In this document: one piece after another, positions 1-7,139 of the stretch
Layout of the letters: every line of letters begins with the position of its first letter
Numbering within the stretch: the stretch's first letter is position 1
Assembly (NCBI GenBank): GCA_028699365.1
Contig: JAQVUQ010000025.1
Coordinates: forward strand, 1 to 14,101
Direction: 5' to 3'
Length of the DNA: 14,101 nt
Source: a bacterium
Lineage (GTDB): Bacteria; UBP13; UBA5359
Notes under the pieces: generated by a model
The model's input: the letters and a program-made list of their open reading frames with translations, nothing else
Database searches by the model: none
What the model was told of the DNA's origin: nothing
Made by a program: the position numbers and the translations under genes

Positions 1-895
1 TCCTTTTCAATAACTCCAATCCCTTGTCCCTGCCCATAACGCATACGGCCGTGGCTACGGCATCGGCGTCCATAGCACTATCGCCTATAACTGTGGCGCT
101 CATTATGTCTTCAACCGGCCTGCCGCTCGAGGGATCGATGATATGGCAGTATCGCTTTTCCTGTCTGATAAAGAAACGCTGGTAATCACCGGAAGTGGCA
201 ATGGCGGCAGGCTTATCCAGAATCAGTCTGCCGATAATGCCGTCTGGACGTCTCGGATGTTGCACGCCGACGATCCACGGCTTTCCCCGGGGTTTTCTGC
301 CCCAGCATCTCAAATTGCCGCCGGCATCGACAATTCCGTAAGGCACACCCCTGCCGACCAGAATACCAACCGCCCGGTCGACGACAAAGCCTTTAGCTAT
401 TCCGCCTAAATCCAGGTAAGTGTTCTCTCTTCTCCCGGCGACGACCGACATATCGGAAACGTTTATACAACGATAATCCACTCCGGTCAACAATCGTTTG
501 ATCTCTTTGTCTTCCGGCACACGATAGTTTCCATCCTTAAAACCCCATAACTTCGACAGGCCGCCGCAGGTTATGTCAAAAGCCCCATCCGTTTTCTTAC
601 AGGCGATAAGACTCTCTTTCAACATCAAACGCGTCGTGTCGGAAACCCTTACGGGCCTTACGGAAGCATTAACACGGGATATGTCGCTGGCAGGTGAGAA
701 ATCATCAACCAGCGAGGCAATATGATGCATCCGGCTAACAGCCTCGGCAGCATCATCTCTGTTACGAACAGGCAAGGTGATCCGGACAGCCGTGTCCATC
801 ATATAGTCGTCTCTGATGAACGGTGAATCGCCATGATTACGAATCATCAGCAACGCGATCACAATGACGGATATTACTAAAAAAGTCCTTAGCAC
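1..895 (-). CDS. apbE: ApbE-family FAD:protein FMN transferase, 3' end outside window
   Basis: ApbE proteins move FMN from FAD onto Thr/Ser of flavoproteins such as Rnf/Nqr subunits, usually outside the cytoplasmic membrane. Translation gives 298 residues before the window edge. The N-terminus has a hydrophobic stretch (residues 2-17) that fits a membrane anchor or uncleaved signal; there is no Cys lipobox. Family motifs are clear: FDITCGGLSKLWGF, YLDLGGIAKGFVVDR, ATSGDY, HIIDPSSGRP and the metal-binding DSAMDADAVATA. The start is inferred: the frame opens after TAG and has no early ATG. GTG at 895 has GAGG six bases upstream; TTG at 898 is an alternative. It is last of four minus-strand genes, 22 bp after the phasin-like gene. 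No flavoprotein substrate is visible in the window. Family assignment is firm; the exact start is not. Confidence 0.93.
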   Translation of the reverse strand, partial: MLRTFLVISVIVIALLMIRNHGDSPFIRDDYMMDTAVRITLPVRNRDDAAEAVSRMHHIASLVDDFSPASDISRVNASVRPVRVSDTTRLMLKESLIACKKTDGAFDITCGGLSKLWGFKDGNYRVPEDKEIKRLLTGVDYRCINVSDMSVVAGRRENTYLDLGGIAKGFVVDRAVGILVGRGVPYGIVDAGGNLRCWGRKPRGKPWIVGVQHPRRPDGIIGRLILDKPAAIATSGDYQRFFIRQEKRYCHIIDPSSGRPVEDIMSATVIGDSAMDADAVATAVCVMGRDKGLELLKR

Positions 896-917
896 CAAAT
901 ACCTCAGTAACTACATA

Positions 918-1214
918 CTACACGGAGAGTCTGCTTTCAAGCTCATCCAGGCGCTGTTCAAGTCTGCGTATATCGGATTTTGCGGCAATGTTGGCCTGAT
1001 CCATCGTTCGGGCTATCTGTGTCCGGATCATGTCACTGATCTCTTCACGCTCTCTGCGACCGCGTTCCTCCAGATCTCTTGTCAGCCCTTGTGCCTCTTC
1101 GCGACTCATCTCACCGCGACGTACCAGATCGTCCATCAGATCACGGGCGGTATCCTGGGCAACCGCAACGCCGCCCATACCCATCAGCAACAAACGCTCC
1201 ATAAAGGTTGACAT
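918..1214 (-). CDS. phasin-like (PhaF/PhaI type) small coiled-coil protein
   Basis: This 98-residue protein has a short hydrophobic N-terminus (MERLLLMGMGGVAVAQ) followed by a long charged amphipathic helix. The helix is rich in Arg and Glu (REREEISDMIRTQIARTMDQ) and ends in a heptad-like RRLEQRLDELESRL. This is the usual look of small proteins annotated as polyhydroxyalkanoate synthesis regulator phasins, which in many genomes occur with no PHA synthase nearby. None is visible here, so a storage-granule role is only a family label. A strong SD (AGGAGGAG, six bases before ATG) supports the start. It sits 14 bp after the TPR gene in the same direction. The plus-strand ORF over the same DNA has no recognisable content. 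Confidence 0.8.
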   Translation of the reverse strand: MSTFMERLLLMGMGGVAVAQDTARDLMDDLVRRGEMSREEAQGLTRDLEERGRREREEISDMIRTQIARTMDQANIAAKSDIRRLEQRLDELESRLSV

Positions 1215-1228
1215 TATTATCTCCTCCT

Positions 1229-1501
1229 CTATTTATCTATCAACCACATCGCTTTCAAAGTGTCAAGCAGATCCCTGGCCTTTTCATAATCAGGATCGAT
1301 AGCCAGCGCTTTCTCCGCTTCCAGCGCGGAAGAGCCGTATTCTCCATTTTTACACAGTGCGGCGGCAAGGTTATAGTGCAGCGAAGCGTTTTTCGGATCA
1401 TATGCGACGCCCGTCATAAAAGCATCGACGGCCTCCGTGAATTTGCCCACTTTGTAGTATTGCTTACCGGCTTTATTGTATGTTGCCGCAGTCTTGTTCA
1501 T
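1229..1501 (-). CDS. small TPR-repeat protein
   Basis: This 90-residue protein consists almost only of tetratricopeptide repeats. The first unit is about residues 7-36 (YNKAGKQYYKVGKFTEAVDA, then F..G.AYDP). The second is about 40-70 (ASLHYNLAAALCKNGEYG, then ALAIDPDY). A partial capping helix follows (EKARDLLDTLKAMW). TPRs are protein-binding scaffolds, so no enzymatic role is expected. There is no signal peptide or membrane segment, so it is probably cytoplasmic. The ATG has SD GGAAGGT seven bases upstream. It lies between the small membrane-protein gene (32 bp upstream) and the phasin-like gene (14 bp downstream), consistent with one transcript. The partner is unknown. Confidence 0.85.
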   Translation of the reverse strand: MNKTAATYNKAGKQYYKVGKFTEAVDAFMTGVAYDPKNASLHYNLAAALCKNGEYGSSALEAEKALAIDPDYEKARDLLDTLKAMWLIDK

Positions 1502-1533
1502 GATAATTACCTTCCGCTATTCAATAAATTTGA

Positions 1534-1929
1534 TTACCGTCTCCGTCTGAGAAGAAACAGCGCGGCGACAGCAATCAGAACCTGTCCGGCCATAGTAGCA
1601 ACCTTGGGACCATGAGGCGTCAAACCGCTATGCGAAGGATATCTCATATCCTTCTTGCTGATTATATCAAACCGCCAGAGCGCATTCTCCAAATCCGGGG
1701 CGACGGCTGCCGCTGCTCCGGTTAAGACTCGTGCATCCAGCTTTATCAGCGGTGCCAGTACAACAATTGCCGCTAAGGCCGCCATAACCTCTCCCTTCAA
1801 ATCCAGATCCCTGTGAGGCAGGCTATCCAGCACCAGATGGGAGGCAAACCCTGCAACCCCCGCTTCACACTTGCTGCCGGATATGGACCCGAGCGCAGCT
1901 CCAACAAGCAGATGAACGATTCCCATCAT
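1534..1929 (-). CDS. small multi-pass membrane protein with conserved-looking His/Asp motif (DUF457/YdjM-like?)
   Basis: This 131-residue hydrophobic protein has about three or four membrane segments: residues 3-18, 46-62, perhaps 68-82, and 110-126. It ends in an RRRR cytoplasmic tail. His6 (MMGIVHLLVGAALG) and the motif SHLVLDSLPHRDLD near residues 30-43 resemble the membrane-bound metal-dependent hydrolase families (DUF457/YdjM-like), where His and Asp are proposed metal ligands. A later AAAVAPDLENALW segment fits the same pattern. This is a resemblance judged by eye, so the enzymatic function is uncertain. It is the first gene of the four-gene minus-strand unit, about 50 bp behind a good promoter. 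The start has two consecutive ATGs (1929 and 1926) and only a weak SD. Confidence 0.72.
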   Translation of the reverse strand: MMGIVHLLVGAALGSISGSKCEAGVAGFASHLVLDSLPHRDLDLKGEVMAALAAIVVLAPLIKLDARVLTGAAAAVAPDLENALWRFDIISKKDMRYPSHSGLTPHGPKVATMAGQVLIAVAALFLLRRRR

Positions 1930-1982
1930 ATCAGTCTACGCTCTTTCCGCAAAATCGATACCAATACTTATGGCCAATATAA

Positions 1983-2012
1983 ATTTTATCATATGATGAA
2001 AAACGATTACAA
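1983..2012 (-). promoter_or_regulatory. sigma70-type promoter for the minus-strand four-gene unit
   Basis: On the minus strand the -35 box TTGTAA (2012-2007) is separated by 18 bases from the -10 box TAAAAT (1988-1983). The -10 is preceded by TGA, giving an extended TGn motif. The predicted start near 1976 leaves a leader of about 47 bases before the first ATG at 1929. Confidence 0.6.
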
Positions 2013-2148
2013 GTAAAGACGTTACTAATTTGTAAGATTGCCGGCATTCATTGTTGGAATTTGCATGAGCAGTTTTGGTCAGGTCGGCAGGACATGTAAT
2101 TGATGCTGTTGAATATAAAGTATGTATAACTTTACAAAGGAGCAGATA

Positions 2149-3207
2149 ATGAGAACATCTTTGAAGCTGTCATTCATGGTCATCACCATTCTCATATCGA
2201 TCATTTCCATAATTCCCGCCGGTTTACACGCCGAGCCCGAACCCAAACAGTCCAGAGCTACGGTGGACGAGTGCCTGGATTACGGCGCCGCTTTCCTGGC
2301 ACAGGGAGAATACGATAACGGCAAGGCCTGGATAGATTACGGACTCAAGGTACACCAGGACGATCCGCGTCTGGGGATAGCACAACAATCCATGAGGTTG
2401 CTGCGTGCCAAGATGGAAGAGAGAGAGAACATTATCAGCAGTATAAAAGAACTGATGAGCAACGCCGGTATTTCGAAACCGGAGGAGCCTTTGAAAACGG
2501 TTCTGGTCTATTCCGGCTTCTACCTTCACCAAATGTCAGTTGACGGCTTTATCATCATCGATAAGGTAGTTTACGAAATGCAGGAATCTCCCATAGATAT
2601 ATTCTTTGTCGGCTTTGTTAAAAAGCCTCTCAAAGCACCGGAGCGCAACGATATAAAGATAAAGGCAAAAAACGAGTGGACCGCTTACATACTGCTTAGA
2701 AACAATTCCGATATTGATTTCACACGCAAGAACGAAGCAAAACTTATCCTGGAAACGCAATCCACTCCTCCGGCGCAAGAGGGGCTGGAAGGCATGGACC
2801 CCGGCGCGATGCCGATGCCCGATATGCGAGGCGCCTTTCCTGCAGATACCGCCCAAAAAGGAACTGAACGTAAATCCGCGCCTCGCACGTCAAGATCCGC
2901 ACCGGCAACTGAAACAATGCCCGAACAACCGGGTGTTCCGCAGGATAACGCTCCCGTAGATGATCCCGTAAGCCGTAACAATGAGAGTATGCACTATGAG
3001 GTAGATCTTGCCGTCGGACCCAAGGAGTTCAAGCGTATAGTCCTTGATAAGCCTGTATTCTTCCTTGATGATGAGCTTAAGCCCGAAGGATATACGATCA
3101 CGGTTTCATGGGTTCAGAATAAGGATCCGTATACCTGTCAGGCCTTCACGGATGCGGTCACGGTCACGGAGGATCAGGTAGAGGTTCGATCCGACGAAAA
3201 GAAGTAG
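2149..3207 (+). CDS. exported protein of unknown function with helical N-terminus and Pro-rich linker
   Basis: I do not recognise this 352-residue protein. An in-frame ATG at 2122 exists, but AAAGGAG (2136-2142) lies six bases before the ATG at 2149, and that start gives a textbook signal peptide. The peptide has Arg/Lys, then a hydrophobic core at residues 8-24, then a likely cut after Leu-His-Ala at 28. Residues 36-108 look like TPR-type helices (DYGAAFLAQGEYDNGKAWID). Residues 115-202 look like a mixed beta-rich domain. Residues 204-275 form a Pro/Ala/Met-rich, low-complexity linker rich in PMP and APA. Residues 280-352 form a second beta-rich domain ending in a charged tail. Its stop lies 17 bp before the ankyrin gene, so the two are probably co-transcribed and act together outside the cytoplasmic membrane. 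That pairing is inferred from spacing and signal peptides. Confidence 0.88.
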   Translation: MRTSLKLSFMVITILISIISIIPAGLHAEPEPKQSRATVDECLDYGAAFLAQGEYDNGKAWIDYGLKVHQDDPRLGIAQQSMRLLRAKMEERENIISSIKELMSNAGISKPEEPLKTVLVYSGFYLHQMSVDGFIIIDKVVYEMQESPIDIFFVGFVKKPLKAPERNDIKIKAKNEWTAYILLRNNSDIDFTRKNEAKLILETQSTPPAQEGLEGMDPGAMPMPDMRGAFPADTAQKGTERKSAPRTSRSAPATETMPEQPGVPQDNAPVDDPVSRNNESMHYEVDLAVGPKEFKRIVLDKPVFFLDDELKPEGYTITVSWVQNKDPYTCQAFTDAVTVTEDQVEVRSDEKK

Positions 3208-3224
3208 CGGTAGAGAGAGGGGCT

Positions 3225-5699
3225 ATGAACAGGCTATTCGTCTATTTACTGGTATTACTTTTATCTATTTCCGGCACAGCCGCAGCTTCCAATATATACG
3301 ATCTGATCAACCGTGGAGATCTGCAGGGCTTGAACGAGCTTACTGAAGCGACTCCAAAGGCCCTGAGTGTGGCTGACAACGAGGGACTGACACCGCTTCA
3401 CTGGGCAGTGATCAGGGGGCAGGAAGAGATTGTCAAGCTCCTCCTGGCCAAAGGTGCCGACAGTGCGTTTCGCGACAAAAACGATTTGACCCCTCTGGAC
3501 TGGGCCATAAGGCTTAAACGCAACAACCTCGTTGACTATCTTCAGATAATTACCAGTGAAACAACAATACATGTTGCGGCAAGAAACGGTGATATCGCGA
3601 GTATAGCCTCACTTCTAAACACTAACCCTGCATTATTGATCGCTAAGGATAAAGACGGAGCAACCCCTTTACGCTGTGCAGCCATAGCACATCAGAGTAA
3701 GGCCTTCGATTATTTTGTTTCCCGAGGTGCCAAACCTGGCTTATTCGATTACATAGCCAATGAAGATGCCAAAAGAGTGCGGGCTCTCGTCACCGGCAAA
3801 CCTATGCCGGCAGGGTATACCGAAAACGGTCAGCACGCGCTTCACATGGCGGTCCGATACTCCACCGCGGAGATTGTAGAGGTCTTGTTGCAACATTCTA
3901 CCGATGTTGACGTAAAGGACAGGAACTCTCTCACTGCCCTCCATTACGCCGCATCAGGCGGGCAGAGATCCATAGTCGCTCTGCTCCTCGACAGGGGAGC
4001 AAACATCGAGATCAAGGACAAAGCAGGCTTTACAGCATTACATAAGGCCGCATTCAACGGCAAGACGGAGATCGTTGAATTGCTGCTCATGCGCGGGGCC
4101 GATGCCGACAGCAGAGATAATGCCGGCGAAACGCCGTTGCACAAAACCACCTTCTGGGGTTATGTGGATATCGCAAAAGCACTCCTTAACAACGGTGCCG
4201 ATGCAAACGCAGTCAACTCCAACATGTGGACTCCATTGCACTTTTCCTCTCTATGGGGACATGATACGTTTGCACGCTTACTCCTTGATAACGGTGCCAA
4301 AGTAAACGTATCGGATAACGAGGGCATTACTCCCTTGCATAAGGCGGCCTTCTGGGGTCATCTGGATACGGTAAGACTGCTTCTTTCGCGCGGCGCCGAT
4401 ATCAATGCACTGGACAAAAGCGGTTTCACACCGCTCTACTGGGCGGTAGTATGTGAACACGATAAAGTAGCTTGGCTTCTTACTAACCAGGGTGCAGATA
4501 TAAATTCCAGGGATAAAGACGGCTATACGCCTCTTCATAAGGCAGCAATTAACGGCAGCAAGAAGGAAGCAAGAGAACTGCTTGCTGTCGGTGCGGATAT
4601 AGACGCGCCCGATGCCCTGGGTAATACGCCTCTCCACTTGAGCGCTGCTGGTGATTTCCCCGACATGATCAGTCTCTTCATGGACAACGGTGCAAATGCC
4701 AATGCTTCCAACAGCTCAGGCGAAACGCCCTTACACTTTGCCGCTGCAAAAGGCCTCAAACAAACCCTGGCCATTTTGCAGGCTAAGGACGTCAAGATTA
4801 ACAGCACGGATAGAAACGGCGTAACGCCGCTGCACAAAGCAGCCTACCAGGGCTTGTTTGAGGTGGTAAAACTCCTGATAAACGGTAAGGCTGCTGTAAA
4901 CGCGCTCTCCGCCGTCAAGATTACGCCACTCCATCAAGCTGTCAGAAGAGGGCACTTCAGCGTGGCAAACCTGTTGATCTCCAATGGAGCCGAGGTCAAT
5001 GCCGCCGACACGGAGGGTTGGACGCCTCTCCACCTGGCCGCCTACAGCGGCTATACAGAGATAGCCAATCTGCTGGTATTATCAGGCGCTGATGTAAGCC
5101 CTGTTCTCAATACAGGAATAACGCCTCTCCACCTGGCTTCTCTCGCCGGCCGGAAAGAGATTACAAGCCTGCTGATAAACGGCGGAGCGGATATCAATAA
5201 AAAGGATCACAACGGATGGGCTCCGCTGCATAACGCTGCATACAAAAGTAATGCAGACATTATCGGTATGCTCCTGAACGCCGGCGCCGACGTCAACGCT
5301 TTGAACAACGAAAAGCTCACGCCGCTTCATTATGCAGCAAACGCCGGCAACAAAGCGGTATTGGATCTCTTGCTTGCCCAAGAGGCAGATTTGAATGCAA
5401 TGGATGCAAAAAAATGGACGCCGCTGCATAACGCAGTCTTCAACGGCTTCGACGATATCGTCAAAGCCCTTCTGGATAAGGGAGCCGATCCTGACGCCAG
5501 AAACGATAAGGATCTTACCCCACTGCATTTTGCCGCCAACGCCGGAAAGAAGAATATCGTGGCCATGCTACTGGCTAAAGGTGCATCGCCCAATATCAAG
5601 GACGTCACCAAACATACGCCTATGTATTACGCCATGAGAAACGGTTTTACCGACATAGTCGCCCTTCTTCAGGCTGCTTCAGGTTCAGGATCGAAATAA
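3225..5699 (+). CDS. secreted ankyrin-repeat protein, about 22 repeats
   Basis: This 824-residue protein has a cleavable-looking signal peptide (MNRLFVYLLVLLLSISGTAA, cut about residue 21). The rest to the C-terminus is almost entirely 33-residue ankyrin repeats. I count 22-23 units by the TPLH-type core, from GLTPLHWAV near residue 53 to the degenerate TPMYYAM near the end. Units 3-5 are irregular (TTIHVAARNGD, TPLRCAA, HALHMAV), with a spacer around residues 165-200. The later units are very regular, with the consensus D..G.TPLHKAA..G....V..LL..GAD.N. No other domain, membrane anchor or sorting signal is visible. Ankyrin arrays bind proteins, so a periplasmic or exported scaffold is likely. 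SD-like AGAGAGGGG precedes the ATG. The gene lies 17 bp after another exported protein. A host-directed role cannot be read from the sequence. Confidence 0.95.
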   Translation: MNRLFVYLLVLLLSISGTAAASNIYDLINRGDLQGLNELTEATPKALSVADNEGLTPLHWAVIRGQEEIVKLLLAKGADSAFRDKNDLTPLDWAIRLKRNNLVDYLQIITSETTIHVAARNGDIASIASLLNTNPALLIAKDKDGATPLRCAAIAHQSKAFDYFVSRGAKPGLFDYIANEDAKRVRALVTGKPMPAGYTENGQHALHMAVRYSTAEIVEVLLQHSTDVDVKDRNSLTALHYAASGGQRSIVALLLDRGANIEIKDKAGFTALHKAAFNGKTEIVELLLMRGADADSRDNAGETPLHKTTFWGYVDIAKALLNNGADANAVNSNMWTPLHFSSLWGHDTFARLLLDNGAKVNVSDNEGITPLHKAAFWGHLDTVRLLLSRGADINALDKSGFTPLYWAVVCEHDKVAWLLTNQGADINSRDKDGYTPLHKAAINGSKKEARELLAVGADIDAPDALGNTPLHLSAAGDFPDMISLFMDNGANANASNSSGETPLHFAAAKGLKQTLAILQAKDVKINSTDRNGVTPLHKAAYQGLFEVVKLLINGKAAVNALSAVKITPLHQAVRRGHFSVANLLISNGAEVNAADTEGWTPLHLAAYSGYTEIANLLVLSGADVSPVLNTGITPLHLASLAGRKEITSLLINGGADINKKDHNGWAPLHNAAYKSNADIIGMLLNAGADVNALNNEKLTPLHYAANAGNKAVLDLLLAQEADLNAMDAKKWTPLHNAVFNGFDDIVKALLDKGADPDARNDKDLTPLHFAANAGKKNIVAMLLAKGASPNIKDVTKHTPMYYAMRNGFTDIVALLQAASGSGSK

Positions 5700-5730
5700 A
5701 AACGATGATCTTTGCCACTATTATCTTTAC

Positions 5731-5756
5731 GTATCACAATGAAGCGCAAGTGATAC
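5731..5756. terminator. inverted repeat between convergent genes, candidate bidirectional terminator
   Basis: GTATCAC (5731-5737) and GTGATAC (5750-5756) are perfect 7-base arms around a 12-base loop. They lie 31 bp past the ankyrin stop and touch the stop of the convergent HTH remnant. There is no T-run on either side, so termination activity is uncertain. Confidence 0.4.
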
Positions 5757-5977
5757 TAATACAAATGCAAGGCTTCAAGAACCGCCAGAGGATTCTTAGA
5801 AGCAACCTTCAATAGCGCCTTGGCAGGGCCTTCAGGGTTACGTCTGCCCTGTTCCCAGTTACGCAGAGTTCCCGGGCTGACTCCTATCATACGGGCAAAT
5901 TCGGCCTGCGAAAGATGCAATGTCTGCCTGATAGATTTGATATCAACGTATTCGTTTTGAGTGTCTGTACGGCGTGT
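5756..5977 (-). pseudogene. Xre/NadS-like helix-turn-helix protein, N-terminus missing or frameshifted
   Basis: The open frame encodes 73 residues ending LEALHLY. It contains a clear Cro/CI-type HTH: VDIKSIRQTLHLSQAEFARM, then IGVSPGTLRNWEQGRR, then NPEGPAKALLKVASKNP. This wording is typical of HigA/NadS-like antitoxins and short regulators. The frame is closed upstream by TGA at 5980-5978. It then contains no ATG or GTG before the HTH; only an internal TTG at residue 20 and an internal ATG at 30 are available. An ATG GTG AGG just before the TGA is in the same frame. The gene has therefore probably lost its N-terminus through a nonsense or frameshift change, or uses an unusual start. No toxin partner is recognisable upstream. 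The HTH identity is firm; the pseudogene call is an inference. Confidence 0.65.
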
Positions 5978-5982
5978 TCACC

Positions 5983-6144
5983 TCACCATTTTGCAATATC
6001 GTAACAGGAAGTGACTGGAAGGGACAATACAACCGGTGGGCAACTTCGCCTACCCGGCATCAAGAGCAAGCCGGCAGAGCGGTGATGCGGTTTATTGTAA
6101 ATCGTTATTTCATGGGCGCTGCTGTCGAGAAGCAGTAATGACAT
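5983..6144 (-). CDS. hypothetical 53-residue protein with strong ribosome site
   Basis: ATG at 6144 is preceded at a good distance by GGAGGT (minus strand). The frame runs 53 residues, begins MSLLLLDSSAHEITIYNKP and ends CYDIAKW. I recognise no family. It stops six bases before the open frame of the HTH remnant, so the pair has the geometry of a small two-gene unit such as toxin-antitoxin. Nothing in the 53 residues looks like RelE, HigB or another known toxin. An alternative reading frame in the second half (starting CRVGEVAHRL) also reads plausibly as protein, so this may instead be decayed coding sequence. The SD is the main support. Confidence 0.35.
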   Translation of the reverse strand: MSLLLLDSSAHEITIYNKPHHRSAGLLLMPGRRSCPPVVLSLPVTSCYDIAKW

Positions 6145-6240
6145 TGATCAACCTCCATAACTCAATTTAGCACAAGCGCCAAGACGCTACAAGGCCCTGC
6201 AAGGCTCGTAAAGCGTATGTAGCTATACAGGAAGTCCTTT
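6145..6240. other. short intergenic stretch without recognised features
   Basis: Together with 5700-6144 this belongs to a poorly coding patch of more than 500 bp between the ankyrin gene and the next small ORF. Apart from the HTH remnant, the 53-residue ORF and the inverted repeat near 5731, I see only a weak GCTACA/TGTAGC inverted pair here. Confidence 0.4.
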
Positions 6241-6534
6241 TCAGGTTCGTTTACGGCACATGCAAGCGTGTGGCCGCTCTCGGCTATGTCTGCTTACGAC
6301 ATTGATACGGTTACGCTTCCTAGTTCCGGCTTCGTCATAATATCCGTTGCAAGCAGCCGGGTTTGTCGCTCCCATCAACAGCAAATCATGCTCTGTCGAT
6401 ACCGGCGTTTTTTTCTTAGGCCAGAATAGCCATGTTCCCATGTAAATCGTTCCTCCCTTACAATACGCAACTTTACGAATATATCCTTCTTGGCTGCGCC
6501 TGTTTATGCATCGAATGTCTGTAATACGCTCCAT
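6241..6534 (-). CDS. hypothetical protein, 97 residues (or 66 from a later start)
   Basis: I do not recognise this product. Two starts are plausible. ATG at 6534 has GGTGAGG nearly abutting it. ATG at 6441 has the better GGGAGG about ten bases upstream and would give 66 residues starting MGTWLFWPKKKTPVSTEHD. The protein is basic towards the end (RKRNRINVVSRHSRERP) and has three Cys from 6441 on. It follows the 86-residue ORF by 75 bp in the same direction. Composition is not strongly protein-like, so it may be a chance or decayed frame. Confidence 0.3.
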   Translation of the reverse strand: MERITDIRCINRRSQEGYIRKVAYCKGGTIYMGTWLFWPKKKTPVSTEHDLLLMGATNPAACNGYYDEAGTRKRNRINVVSRHSRERPHACMCRKRT

Positions 6535-6609
6535 GCCCTCACCCGGCAGAGGATACCGCACCAGGCTTACATTTGTTATCTGTGCCTTGTAGGGATGATA
6601 TGCGCTCTC

Positions 6610-6870
6610 CTACTCCACAACCGTCGCCATGCCTCTGTCGGCCTGAGTTATGGTCTTTTTCACAGTGCCGGCATATGGCATTTTACCGATCCAGTAAGTC
6701 TTATCTTCGGCCTCTTCAATCTGTCCGGAAATTACTTCATTCAGGGCCAGATCGGAAAGTGCCGCCGCATTGGCCTCAAGGGCGTTTACAACGTTAGTAT
6801 GCAGAGTCTCTCTGGTGACCGGATCAGAGCCGGTCAGTATGGGTATGTTTAATCTCTCGCTGTTTGCCAT
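6610..6870 (-). CDS. hypothetical 86-residue protein, N-terminus like phage tail/fibre proteins
   Basis: ATG at 6870 is preceded by AAGGAGGG (about eleven bases). The protein begins MANSERLNIPILTGSDPVTR and continues with an alanine-rich helical stretch (VVNALEANAAALSDLALNE) and GTVKKTITQADRG. Openings of the form MANxERLNLP followed by a short helical region are common in phage tail-fibre or tail-associated proteins. Those are normally longer, so this would be a small relative or a truncated remnant. There is no signal peptide or membrane segment. It lies downstream of the tRNA-Lys unit and has no clear promoter of its own. That it is a gene is fairly likely from SD and composition; the phage link is a resemblance only. 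Confidence 0.55.
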   Translation of the reverse strand: MANSERLNIPILTGSDPVTRETLHTNVVNALEANAAALSDLALNEVISGQIEEAEDKTYWIGKMPYAGTVKKTITQADRGMATVVE

Positions 6871-6876
6871 GGTCTT

Positions 6877-6921
6877 TCAACCCTCCTTATTATTTATCTG
6901 GGAAAAAGGGAGATTATTCAT
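6877..6921 (-). CDS. possible 14-residue upstream ORF
   Basis: ATG at 6921 directly follows a G-rich GGAAGAGGGGGG. The frame encodes MNNLPFSQINNKEG, and its stop overlaps the ribosome site of the 86-residue gene, with six bases left to that ATG. This geometry permits translational coupling, but an ORF this short can arise by chance. Confidence 0.15.
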   Translation of the reverse strand: MNNLPFSQINNKEG

Positions 6922-7089
6922 CCCCCCTCTTCCTTCACCGCCGCTCGTAGCTTCTGAAGGATATGCCCCCTACAGGTCTGACGGGTTTCTACAACGGATA
7001 ACTTCTGTTCTCTTTCGTCCTTTCGGATTTAAAAACAGGGTTGAAAAAATTGGGTTGAAAACGGACTGAAGATTGCCCCTTAAACGCAA

Positions 7090-7124
7090 AATGCGAGTTT
7101 CCTTAAAGTCTGGAAACCCGCATT
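7090..7124 (-). terminator. hairpin terminator of the tRNA-Lys unit
   Basis: Arms 7124-7112 (AATGCGGGTTTCC on the minus strand) and 7102-7090 (GGAAACTCGCATT) pair over 13 positions with one mismatch around a 9-base loop. TTGCGTTT follows on the minus strand, which is T-rich but not a pure T-run. It lies 15 bases past the tRNA CCA end. Confidence 0.65.
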
Positions 7125-7139
7125 ATTACTGAGAAAACT

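Noticed and set aside
864-1211. 115-residue plus-strand frame opposite the phasin-like gene
   Set aside because: The minus-strand gene has a strong ribosome site and coherent coiled-coil content; this frame has neither.
2100-2130. Promoter TTGATG-19-TATAAC for the exported gene pair
   Set aside because: The spacer is too long and the -10 lies almost inside the ribosome site region; a promoter must exist but I cannot place it with confidence.
2122-2148. Upstream ATG giving a nine-residue longer exported protein
   Set aside because: The ribosome site AAAGGAG lies inside this extension and fits the ATG at 2149, which also gives a normal signal peptide.
5082-5528. 148-residue minus-strand frame inside the ankyrin gene
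   Set aside because: It is the regular antisense shadow of repeated ankyrin codons and has no family features; several similar frames occur in the same gene.
5960-6130. Plus-strand 5960-6130 frame reading GSDWKGQYNRWATSP
   Set aside because: No ATG or ribosome site precedes it and no family is recognised; the opposite strand carries the better SD-supported ORF.
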